In this document: positions 18,475 to 28,300 of the stretch, piece after piece
How the letters are laid out: every line of letters begins with the position of its first letter
Numbering within the stretch: the stretch's first letter is position 1
Assembly (NCBI GenBank): GCA_937911045.1
Contig: CALEPX010000021.1
Location: 1-64,000, forward strand
Direction of reading: 5' to 3'
Origin: an uncultured Fretibacterium sp.
GTDB taxonomy: Bacteria; Synergistota; Synergistia; Synergistales; Aminobacteriaceae
DNA: 64,000 nucleotides
Translations under genes and position numbers: made by a program
The notes under the pieces: model-generated
The model's database searches: none
Seen by the model: only the letters and a program-made list of their open reading frames with translations
Told to the model about the DNA's origin: nothing

Positions 18475-19225
18475 ACGACATCGAAAGGCTCAAAATCTGA
18501 CGCTGGAGCAAAAGTTGAAGTTGGAGTCGGCACAAAAATCAAGAATATAGCTTCAACCGGACACGACGCAGGCATTCAGGGAGCGCAATACGCAGGGACT
18601 ACGGCTCTGACAATGTCGGCTGTGAATAATATACTCGCAGTCTTCAAAGGTGAGAAAGATTTTTCGGACGCAATTATGGACACGGTGAAAGATGGCGGAA
18701 CGGCTGCAGCAACAGGCTACGTTATGAGCGGAGGACTTACGGTTGTAGCGCAAAGTCTCTCGAAATCGTCTGGGAGATAGAGGCTTGAATTTTGCGTCGA
18801 TGAGTTACGGAATGGTTGCTGGACAATCACTGATCCCGATTCCGATTATAGGAGCTGCGATTGGCGGATTAGTTGCGTCGGCTTTGACTAGCGATTTGAT
18901 CCAGAATTTCATGCAACAGCTTAAACGCAAAGATCTCGAACATCAGGAACGTTTGCGAATAATCCGTGAATGTGAACTCGCAACCGAACAGGAAAGAAAT
19001 TTCAGGGCAGAACTTGAGTATTATCTCGCGAATTATTTCAGGGAATGTCGGGAATGTTTTGACGAGGCGTTATCCGGAATGAATCTCGCGCTGCAAAATA
19101 ACAACGCTGACAGTTTCATTCAGAACGCTAACAAGATCACGCGAAAATTGGGCGGCAACGTTTATTTCGAGACGGTCGATGAGTTTGTCGATGCTTGGGA
19201 TAACGGTGTAGTCGATAGATTCTAA
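18475..19225 (+). pseudogene. Decayed membrane-active-type hypothetical gene
   Basis: Two plus-strand pieces look like one broken gene. The first (18475-18780) follows AGGAG and a 6-base spacer, but the codon where ATG belongs is ACG (18475). It encodes SDAGAKVEVGVGTKIKNI, STGHDAGIQGAQY and a Gly/Ala-rich stretch, and ends at TAG 18778. The second (18785-19225, TTG start, 146 codons, different frame) begins SMSYGMVAGQSLIPIPIIG, a glycine-zipper hydrophobic segment, then a charged helical domain. From memory, intact relatives join these parts through a linker of about 45 residues that is missing here, which suggests a deletion plus frameshift. The second piece could still be translated. The intact partner gene follows 21 bases downstream. 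Confidence 0.6.
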
Positions 19226-19246
19226 ACTTAACAGGAGGAAATTATT

Positions 19247-20230
19247 ATGCCATTACCATTATTAGTTTGGGGAGCAGTTGGATTAGCTGGACTTTTGGGA
19301 ATCGGCGCTCACGAATCAGCCAAGGAAACTAACGAGAAAGCTGAACGACGCGCTGATGGTGCAAAATTGAAATTCACAAATGCGAAGGGAGCTTTAGAAC
19401 GCGCTCACTCTGACATGGAATCATCACTTGCAAAATTCGGCGCGACCAAGAAAAATATTCTCGAAAGTTCCATGCGTGAATTTCTGGACGCCTACAAACG
19501 ACTCAGAATTACAGAATTTGAAATTTCACCGGACGAGAAATTCGATATTAAGCCTGACGAAATACTAAAGATTCAAAAGATGACGAATATTTACCAAGAC
19601 TCTTTCCAAGCCGCAACTGGTGGAGCAATCACCGTAACTCTGGTCAGTCTCGCAGCAACTGGTTCACTCGGAGCTCTAACAACTGCTGGGGGAGCGTTAT
19701 TGACCGGAAGTTTTGTAACAGCAGCAACGACTCTAACCGGAGTATTTGCAGCAACACCGATCGGAGCATTACTCGGACCTGTCGCACTTTTCACGGGAGC
19801 TTTTGCGGACATGAGAGCCGATGAAAATCTCGAAAAAGCTAACGCAATGTACGCTCAAGCCGAATTAGCCGAAGCCAAAATGCTAACTCAACGGGATTTA
19901 TGCGACGCAATTCGTGAACGTGCAAATATGCTGGATAACTTGTTATACGAACTCAACAGACTTTTCGCACCAACGGCAGCAAACTTTAACAGCATGTTGC
20001 GAATACGAGACGGATATTTCTCTGGCAGGAAATTTTCCCCGAGAGAATTTAGCAGCCAAGAACACAAATTCATCGCAAGTACGCGCGCATTAGCCGGAGC
20101 TGTGAAAGCCGTAATGTTCGACGTGAAAATCGCGAATGATTCCAGTGACGGCAAATCCGTGAAGCTCAACGAGAATTTTTCATCACAATATTACGAACTC
20201 ATTGAATTAGCGGAAAAATATCTGCACTGA
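19247..20230 (+). CDS. Hypothetical protein with glycine-rich hydrophobic core
   Basis: 327 residues. A short hydrophobic N-terminus (LPLLVWGAVGLAGLLGIGAH) leads into a helical, charged region (residues 25-115), then a long Gly/Ala/Thr-rich hydrophobic segment (about 123-190) able to form a membrane hairpin or glycine zipper, then another helical domain. This layout recalls pairs of uncharacterised proteins in gut bacteria encoded next to the family of the preceding broken gene; the function is unknown to me. Membrane insertion or pore formation is a guess from composition. It has a good ribosome-binding site (AGGAGG at 19232) and ends at a strong bidirectional terminator. The partner is damaged, so the pair may be decaying. 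Confidence 0.7.
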   Translation: MPLPLLVWGAVGLAGLLGIGAHESAKETNEKAERRADGAKLKFTNAKGALERAHSDMESSLAKFGATKKNILESSMREFLDAYKRLRITEFEISPDEKFDIKPDEILKIQKMTNIYQDSFQAATGGAITVTLVSLAATGSLGALTTAGGALLTGSFVTAATTLTGVFAATPIGALLGPVALFTGAFADMRADENLEKANAMYAQAELAEAKMLTQRDLCDAIRERANMLDNLLYELNRLFAPTAANFNSMLRIRDGYFSGRKFSPREFSSQEHKFIASTRALAGAVKAVMFDVKIANDSSDGKSVKLNENFSSQYYELIELAEKYLH

Positions 20231-20245
20231 AATTGCGCATCAAAA

Positions 20246-20294
20246 ATCCCCTGAACGATTCAAGCTGTCATGCTTCGCTCAGGGGAAATTTTTT
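20246..20294. terminator. Bidirectional terminator between module and rpoC
   Basis: TCCCCTGA pairs with TCAGGGGA (8 bp) around a long loop. AAATTTTTTT follows on the plus strand, and the minus strand reads ATTTTTG after the stem, so it can end both the gene at 20230 and rpoC. Confidence 0.8.
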
Positions 20295-20308
20295 TGCGTG
20301 AAATCAGC

Positions 20309-23300
20309 CTAACTCACGAATAGATCTTCAGTTCTTGTTGTGCGTTCTCGGCGTTCATACATTTTGATACGTTTGAGTTCTTTGTTCTCTTTGTACGAGA
20401 TCGATCTGAACGGTGTTGCGCCAGTTCCCGCAGGAATCAAGTGTCCGATTATGACGTTCTCTTTCAAGCCGCTCAACGGATCCGATTGTCCTTTCACAGC
20501 AGCTCCGGCGAGAATTTGCGCAGTCTGTTGGAATGATGCCGCACTCAGGAAACTATCCGTAGCCAATGCAGCTTTCGTGATTCCGTGAATAAACGGCTTA
20601 CAAACCGGAAGTTCACGCAATCTCTGAACAAACGACACGTCACGGATTATTCTGCAAGTATCGGATTTAGCGTTCGCTGCCCTGAGAGAAATTTCGACCG
20701 GTTTCTTCGCGACAAGTTCGTCAAAATTCGACAGAGGCAAAAGCTCTTCACCGTCAGAATTTTTCGCGGAGAGCAGGACTTTATTCTTGATCTTATTCGA
20801 CAGTATCTTTTCGAGAATTTCGCTCCGGAGAATCATTTCGCCATCGTATAATTCAATGCTTTCGTTCACACCATTCGAAAAATCCGCGATTACCTGATTA
20901 TCAATATAAGTTCCGTCAGCAAGTTCTTTGCCCCAGAGCGCGCGCTCAATTAAAGCCGTCTCGATTGAATCCGCAATATTTATCTTGTCAACCGAGTGCC
21001 AGACTTTCACTTCACGAATGCCGCTATTAGCAACTTCCTGACTTATTTCCTGATCAATCAGCATATCTTTTCGTGCGATTAACCTGTCTTCGATATACAA
21101 ATCTTCAGAAAGCCATTTCACATTCACCAGACGATTCAGTGCTTCACGATCTTCAACTCGGATCACTACCGGGCCGTTCGGATTCGCAACTGTCAAACGC
21201 TTCAGTTCATTACGCCCCAAAACCGTGCCACTCTTGAGCCGCCATGTTCCGAGCCTGAAATCATCGAAAGTTTGTAAGCCTGTGATTTGCTTTTGAAACG
21301 CTGCTTTGCCGACGATTACTTCGATAACGCGATCTTCATGGCTGAGCATCATATTTGTGAGCGACATTCCCGGCGTGAGAATTTTCAGCAATGCTTCCTC
21401 ATCGAGCGTGTGACCTTCAAGCCCCTGCAATTCCGGATCAGCGTGAGCATCGACCGAAATCAGAACATCTCCGCCGAAATTCTTCTGAGCCGTATTAAGC
21501 CTGTTTTGATTCTCATTATTAATTTCCTGAATCACTTTATCAGCGTCATCGCTAAAAATTATATCTCCGGCTACGAACGATGTATCGCCCTCTTCGATAA
21601 CGCGAACGCGATTCAACGGCGCAACTTTTCGCAGAATTACTTCGATATGCTTATTATTTATGCTGACACCCTGAGAATGATAAACGTATTGAATCTCATC
21701 GACCAGCATTTTCTGCACAGCATCTATGCCAGAAACTTCGAGTAATTGCTGCGGATCAATGCTGCCCTCGGTCAACGGTGTGAGTTTGTTCACGTACATG
21801 CCGATTTCGATCCCTTCTTTTAAGTCCTGATTAGACGGTATAGCATGTGTGATTTTCTCTCTGCCGTCGGAGCTTGAGATTATGACTTTGCGTTTGCCTT
21901 CAGGTGTAATATCCTCGATGAATCCGTCAAGACCTGCGAGAATGCAAACTTTTCTGGGACGGCGCGCCTCGAACAACTGCTCGATTCGCGGCAGACCCTG
22001 CGTAATATCCTCAGCCTGACGAACGCCTCCGGTATGAAACGTTCTCATTGTTAATTGCGTTCCGGGTTCACCGATTGATTGAGCCGCGACAACTCCGACA
22101 GCTTCACCGATTGGCACGAGTTTTCGCGATGACAGGTCATGCCCGTAGCATTTCTGACAAACTCCGTGCTTCAACGCGCATGACAGAGGACTGCGCACCC
22201 AGACTTCATCTATTCCGGCGTTCTCGATTTTCTTAGCGATTTTCTCAGTTATGATTTCCCCGGATTTGATCAAGACTTCGCCATTCGAAATAATATCATT
22301 CAGGGCAGTTCTGCCGGCGATACGTTCAGCGACTCCGATCATGACTTTGCCTTCACTTGTGAGGGGCTTGATGCAGATTCCCTTATCCGTTCCGCAATCG
22401 TGTTCCGTGATTATCAAATCCTGCGATACGTCAACAAGCCTTCGTGTCAAATAACCGCTCTTTGCAGTTCTGAGTGCTGTATCCGCGAGACCTTTTCTTG
22501 CGCCGTGCGTTGAGATAAAATATTCGAGCATGTTCATGCCCTCACGGAAATTCGCCGTAATCGGGTAATCAATCGTTTTACCAGTCGGGTCACTCATCAA
22601 GCCGCGAATACCTGCCATCTGTCCCATTTGACCGAGTGAGCCTCGTGCGCCGCTTTCGACCATCATTCGAACCGGATTTTCGGGATCCATGTGAGCCTTG
22701 ATGCTATCAGCAATATCTTTCGTAGCTTGTCCCCATAATTTGCCTTTTTGATCCAGATATTCGTCATGCGTCAACAAGCCCATCTCGTAATTTTCTTTCG
22801 CAACGTCGTCCTGAGCCTGAGTAATTTTCGTAATTTCGGCTTTCTCATCTGGAATGCGCACTGCCTGAACTCCGAACGAAATTCCGCTGCGGGCTGCCCA
22901 GTGATAGCCGAGCGATTTAATATCATCAAGCATTTTCACAACGCCGGGTCTGTCGATTTCGTCATATGCAGAATCTAACAGGCTGCCGATTCGCTTCTTG
23001 TCAAGCTGTTCGTTCACGAAACGCAATTTCTTCGGGATACGCTGATTGAACACGATTCGTCCGGGTGTAGTCTCGATAAAAACCGAGTGATATTCCCCGT
23101 CGGATTCGATTTCGTCCGGTGAGTTCACGATCACTTGTTCGCCGTTCTTGATATATAATCTGCGACCTTTGGTTTTGCCGAGTGAGCCGTCGTCTTTGAG
23201 CCAAACTCTCGAATTTACGTGAACAACTCCGTGAGACAGCGCGTCGAGAATATCGTCACAATTCGCGAAAACTTTTCCGTCACCGAGCAATCCTGTCCTC

Positions 23301-25336
23301 ATATCCGTCAAGTAATACACACCGAGAACTATATCCTGCGTCGGAGTTACAACTGGTCTGCCACTGGCAGGTGAGAGCAGATTATTCGCCGAGAGCATGA
23401 GTAATCTTGCTTCAGCCTGAGCTTCAATCGATAACGGAACGTGTACAGCCATCTGGTCACCGTCGAAATCCGCGTTGAATGCCGTACAAACCATCGGGTG
23501 AAGTCTGATTGCTTTGCCTTCCATAAGGACGGGTTCGAACGCCTGAATGCCGAGCCTGTGTAAAGTCGGCGCACGATTCAGCATGACCGGATGATCTTTT
23601 ATGATATTTTCGAGAATCTCCCAGATTTCCTCACGACCGCGTTCAATTTGACGGCGCGCGCTTTTCACATTCGGAGCTAATCCGGAATCCACAAGTCTGC
23701 GAATAACAAACGGCTTGAACAATTCCAGAGCCATCTGTTTAGGCAAGCCGCACTGGTAAATCTTCAGCTCAGGTCCGATTACGATAACGCTGCGTCCTGA
23801 ATAATCGACACGTTTCCCCAGAAGATTCTGCCTGAACCTGCCTTTCTTCCCGCGCAACAAATCCGTGAGACTTTTCAGCGGACGATTTCCTGCACCGAGG
23901 ACAGCTTTCCCGACACGACCGTTATCGATCAGAGCATCGACGCATTCCTGAAGCATTCGTTTTTCGTTGCGAATGATAATCTCCGGAGCGTTGAGCTGCT
24001 GCAATTTCTTTAGGCGATTATTGCGATTGATAACGCGCCTGTAAAGATCATTCAGGTCACTCGTAGCGAATCTTCCACCGTCAAGCTGCACTAACGGTCT
24101 CAAATCCGGCGGAATCACTGGCAGCACGTTCAGAATCATGCTTGAAGCGAGCGAATCACTCTTTCTGAAATCCTCGACGACTTGCAATCTCTTGACTAAT
24201 TTGCGTTTTTTCTGACCGGTAGTCCCGGCGATTTCCTCGCGCAACGATGACGAGAGCAAATCCAGATCCAACTTGTTAATCAGCGTTTGTATTCCGTCCG
24301 CACCGATTCCGGCTTCGAATTTGCAATCATACGCTTTGCACAATTCCTGCTGACGTTCGAGAATAACATCTCCCTGTTCAAACGGAGAATCTCCCGGGGA
24401 AATAACAAGATGACACGGTTCGTCGATAACTTTCACATGAGCAACTTCGCGGAACTTTCCTGAATATCGCTGCTTAAGGACTGAGAGTTCACTTTCGGAA
24501 ACTATGTCGCCCTTCGCAAACGGCATTTTCGGAGCAGATATTACGATGAAAGCGTCATTTGCACCGATTTTTGCGCGAGTGAAAATACCGTCGTCCTGAT
24601 TCATTTCCGAGACTGGAATGATTGCGCCGACTTCGAGCTTGGAATTTTCGAACGCCTGAGACAGCACATAAGCCGGTTCAGCCTTGACGACTTCATTGCC
24701 GTATTCAGTTTTCAGTTTTGCGAGTTGATTTGCGGAGAGCAATTCCCCGACTTTTATCTGCGGAACGTCCACGAACTCGATTAAATACGCACGCTCAGCC
24801 TTGAACATATCCGGATCATAATGCTCGTGAATCTTCAGGTCTGAATCCGAAATAACATCGCCGACTTTCACAATGCGCGGATCAGTTTTGTGCCCGACAG
24901 CCGTAACTTTCCAAGCACTTTCACCGCGTCTGAACGGAGCGAAATATATAACTTTTTCGAGATCTTTCGCACCAGTCCCCAAGAGCAAGCTCAATCTGCT
25001 GGGAATGCCGCGCAAATACCAGATGTGAACGACCGGCACAGCGAGTTTGATATGTCCCATGCGTTCGCGTCTGACACGATTATCCGTGACTTCAACGCCG
25101 CAATGTTCGCAGATAACGCCTTTGAATTTTGGTCCGGAGCGTTTATATTTTCCGCATTTGCATTCGTAGCTGCGAGTTGGACCGAAGATTTTCTCGCAGA
25201 ACAAGCCATCAGTTTCAGGACGCAGCGTTCTGTAATTTATCGTCTCAGGTTTCTGCACCTCCCCGTAAGAAATTTCTTCTATGCGTTTTGGAGTTGCGAG
25301 TTTGATTCTCACTCCGACAATTTCTTTTCTTGGCAT
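20309..25336 (-). CDS. rpoC: RNA polymerase beta' subunit
   Basis: 1675-residue beta' subunit. N-terminal zinc ribbon C59-x-C61 and C76-x2-C79; catalytic NADFDGD in the middle; second zinc site with KGICIKPL and CALKHGVCQKC near the trigger-loop region; GEPGTQLTMRTFHTGG bridge-helix/trigger-loop signature. Between about residues 145 and 335 there is an insertion of five repeats with the pattern (V/K)G(D/E)(V/I)(I/L)xxxxL (near 158, 196, 236, 275 and 321), like the sandwich-barrel hybrid motif repeats known from Thermus and Thermotoga beta'. ATG 25336 has GAGG 11 bases upstream and lies 19 bases after the rpoB stop; the pair is an operon ending at the terminator beyond 20309. Confidence 0.97.
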   Translation of the reverse strand: MPRKEIVGVRIKLATPKRIEEISYGEVQKPETINYRTLRPETDGLFCEKIFGPTRSYECKCGKYKRSGPKFKGVICEHCGVEVTDNRVRRERMGHIKLAVPVVHIWYLRGIPSRLSLLLGTGAKDLEKVIYFAPFRRGESAWKVTAVGHKTDPRIVKVGDVISDSDLKIHEHYDPDMFKAERAYLIEFVDVPQIKVGELLSANQLAKLKTEYGNEVVKAEPAYVLSQAFENSKLEVGAIIPVSEMNQDDGIFTRAKIGANDAFIVISAPKMPFAKGDIVSESELSVLKQRYSGKFREVAHVKVIDEPCHLVISPGDSPFEQGDVILERQQELCKAYDCKFEAGIGADGIQTLINKLDLDLLSSSLREEIAGTTGQKKRKLVKRLQVVEDFRKSDSLASSMILNVLPVIPPDLRPLVQLDGGRFATSDLNDLYRRVINRNNRLKKLQQLNAPEIIIRNEKRMLQECVDALIDNGRVGKAVLGAGNRPLKSLTDLLRGKKGRFRQNLLGKRVDYSGRSVIVIGPELKIYQCGLPKQMALELFKPFVIRRLVDSGLAPNVKSARRQIERGREEIWEILENIIKDHPVMLNRAPTLHRLGIQAFEPVLMEGKAIRLHPMVCTAFNADFDGDQMAVHVPLSIEAQAEARLLMLSANNLLSPASGRPVVTPTQDIVLGVYYLTDMRTGLLGDGKVFANCDDILDALSHGVVHVNSRVWLKDDGSLGKTKGRRLYIKNGEQVIVNSPDEIESDGEYHSVFIETTPGRIVFNQRIPKKLRFVNEQLDKKRIGSLLDSAYDEIDRPGVVKMLDDIKSLGYHWAARSGISFGVQAVRIPDEKAEITKITQAQDDVAKENYEMGLLTHDEYLDQKGKLWGQATKDIADSIKAHMDPENPVRMMVESGARGSLGQMGQMAGIRGLMSDPTGKTIDYPITANFREGMNMLEYFISTHGARKGLADTALRTAKSGYLTRRLVDVSQDLIITEHDCGTDKGICIKPLTSEGKVMIGVAERIAGRTALNDIISNGEVLIKSGEIITEKIAKKIENAGIDEVWVRSPLSCALKHGVCQKCYGHDLSSRKLVPIGEAVGVVAAQSIGEPGTQLTMRTFHTGGVRQAEDITQGLPRIEQLFEARRPRKVCILAGLDGFIEDITPEGKRKVIISSSDGREKITHAIPSNQDLKEGIEIGMYVNKLTPLTEGSIDPQQLLEVSGIDAVQKMLVDEIQYVYHSQGVSINNKHIEVILRKVAPLNRVRVIEEGDTSFVAGDIIFSDDADKVIQEINNENQNRLNTAQKNFGGDVLISVDAHADPELQGLEGHTLDEEALLKILTPGMSLTNMMLSHEDRVIEVIVGKAAFQKQITGLQTFDDFRLGTWRLKSGTVLGRNELKRLTVANPNGPVVIRVEDREALNRLVNVKWLSEDLYIEDRLIARKDMLIDQEISQEVANSGIREVKVWHSVDKINIADSIETALIERALWGKELADGTYIDNQVIADFSNGVNESIELYDGEMILRSEILEKILSNKIKNKVLLSAKNSDGEELLPLSNFDELVAKKPVEISLRAANAKSDTCRIIRDVSFVQRLRELPVCKPFIHGITKAALATDSFLSAASFQQTAQILAGAAVKGQSDPLSGLKENVIIGHLIPAGTGATPFRSISYKENKELKRIKMYERRERTTRTEDLFVS

Positions 25337-25355
25337 TTAGGCATCAACCTCTTTT

Positions 25356-28300
25356 TTACTCATTAACATTTGATTCTTCGTGTGATTCGCTTGACTCGCT
25401 GGATTTAGTTTTTTTGGCTGCTAGTTTAGTTTGGGATTCTGGTTCTGGTTCGGGCTGCTCAGAATTTACCGGAGCTTCCTGTGATTTCGGCTTAACCGGC
25501 AATAGCTGAATCGCGTCCTCGTTATCAAAAACTGACGGCTGTCTCTTTACGAACGGGCGTCTCTGTTTGGGTTTGAACTGAGTTCTCGAATCCTGATTCT
25601 GAGCTTGTGATTGCGATTGCGAATCAGAACTGCCAGACTTAACCGGCAACAGCTGGATTGCGTCATCGTTATCAAAAACTGACGGCTGTTTCTTGACGAA
25701 CGGGCGTCTCTGTTTGGGTTTGAATTGAGATCTCGAATCCTGATTCTGAGTTCGTGAATCTGGTCTTCTTGGCTGCTTAGGCTGCTTAGGTTGGAGCGAA
25801 TCTGTTTTGCCAGAATCCGGAGTACTCGTGAATAACAAGTCCTCGACGACTGGCTGTGATGTTTCTGTCGGCAACAAATCTACTGCTTCTGACAAAGGCT
25901 GCTGTCCGAACAAATCCGGCTCTGTCTGTTCAGGTTTGTGGCGTGGGAGACGCTTACGTTTAATTCTGCTCTTAATATCATATTCTCCGCTCTCATTTTT
26001 GCGAACCGGTGAGTACGACGTGAATGTTTTCTCGTCCTCTTCAAGTGGAATATCTCCGCGAGTGCCATCTGAGTATTCGACTTCGACATCAAGTCCCAAA
26101 CCCTGAAGCTCTTTCACCAAGACTCTGAAACTCTCAGGAACACCGGGTCTTGCCAGATTCTGTCCCTTTACGATTCGTTCATAAGTTTTGTCACGTCCGC
26201 GAATGTCATCGGATTTGACCGTCAAGATTTCCTGCAGAACGTTAGCAGCTCCGTAACCTTCGAGAGCCCAGACTTCCATTTCACCGAAACGCTGCCCGCC
26301 GAATTGAGCTTTTCCGCCCAAAGGTTGCTGAGTTATCAAGCTATACGGACCGGTTGAGCGAGCGTGAATCTTATCGTCTACCAAGTGTATTAACTTCAGC
26401 ATGTACATGCAGCCGATTGTGACTTTCTTGTCCATAGGGCGACCAGTTCTGCCGTCACGCAGCGTAATCATGCCGTCTTCGGTTATATCCGGGTATTTCT
26501 TAGCGGCGATTTTCTTCATTTCGTCAAAGATTTCGTCCTCTTTTGCGCCCTCGAAAACTGGTGTTGCGACGTGCCAGCCGTTATTAACCGCAGCGAATCC
26601 CATGATAGTTTCGAGAACCTGACCGAGATTCATTCGGCTGGGAACTCCGAGCGGATTCAGAACTATATCGACCGGTGTGCCATCAGGTAGATACGGCATA
26701 TCCTCGACCGGCAAAATTCGGCTGACGACACCTTTGTTTCCGTGACGACCTGCCATTTTATCGCCGACTGTGATTTTGCGTTTCTGAGCGACGTAGACTT
26801 TGACCGAACGAGTTACGCCTGAACCGAGAGCTTCCGGAGAACTGTCATCACGCGACATTTGCTTCACCGCGACGACTTTTCCCCAAGAACCGTGCGGCAA
26901 TTTCAACGAGTTATCGCGAACTTCACGAGCTTTCTCGCCGAATATTGCGCGTAATAATTTCTCTTCAGGGGACTGATCGCTTTCACCTTTGGGAGTGACT
27001 TTCCCGACGAGAATATCGCCTGCGTTGACTTCAGCACCGATTCTGATTATGCCGTTGTCGTCAAGATTTCTGAGCATATCTTCGCCTACGTTTGGAATAT
27101 CGCGAGTAATTTCTTCAGCACCGAGTTTTGTTTCGCGAGCGTCGATTTCGTATTCCTCGATGTGAATCGACGAGAACTTGTCATCTTTCACGAGATTTTC
27201 GCTGAGCAATATTGCGTCCTCGAAATTATAGCCTTCCCACGGAACGAATGCTACAAGAACGTTTTGTCCGAGAGCAAGTTCGCCGTTATCGATTGCTTGA
27301 CCGTCAGCGATTATGTCGCCTTTCTTGACGTGTTCGCCTTTTCTGACCAGCGGTCTCTGGTGAATTAGTGTCGACTGATTCGATCGTCTGAATTTGATCA
27401 AGTGATATTCGTGTTCGCAGCGTATCTTGATAGTGTGTTGAGCATCGACTAGCATAACGACTCCGTTATCTTGAGATATAATCTTGAGCCCCAAGTCTGA
27501 ATCCACGCTTTCCGCGATAATATCACCATTTCGAACGCGCACGCCCGGAATGACGATTGACCTGTATCTCACCGGAACTCCTGAATGATTGCGTTCTAAC
27601 TCGTAGATTTTCTCGGTGCTAATCCTGATTGTTTTCGAGTCGACATAACTAACGATTCCGTCTTCTTCGGTTAATATGCAAGAGCCGGAATCTTTAGCGA
27701 TTCTGTGTTCGATGCCTGTTCCAACGACTGGAGCTTCGGGGCGAATTAACGGTACTGCCTGACGCTGCATGTTTGACCCCATCAAGGCTCTGTTTGCGTC
27801 GTCATGTTCGAGAAACGGAATCAAAGCTGTTGAGGGCGATACGATTTGTCGCGGCGAAACGTCTATGTAATCAACGTCTTCGACCGGTATAGTATTAATT
27901 TCATCGGCGTGACGTGTTGGGCAAAATTCACCTGCGAGAGTAACGCCATCGTCTTCGATTCGTGTATTTGCCATAGCGACGTTATATTTATCTTCGTCAT
28001 CAGCTGATAAGAGCACAACTTCGTCAGTTAATTTGCCGTTTTCGACTTTGCGTCTGGGAGTGACCAGGAAGCCGTGAGAGTTCAAGCTTGCATAAGTCGT
28101 CAGTGATGAGACCAGACCGATATTTGGACCTTCAGGTGTCTCGATTGGGCAAACTCTGCCGTAATGTGTGTAGTGTACGTCGCGTGCTTCGAACCCTGCG
28201 CGTTCACGTGAAAGTCCGCCCGGACCGAGTGCTGAGAGTCTGCGTCTGTGAGTGACTTCGGCTAACGGGTTAGTCTGATCCATGAATTGCGACAGCTGAC

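Noticed and set aside
18785..19225. Stand-alone 146-codon gene
   Set aside because: Its start is a TTG without a clear ribosome-binding site, and its content reads as the C-terminal part of the broken gene just upstream, so it was merged into the pseudogene.
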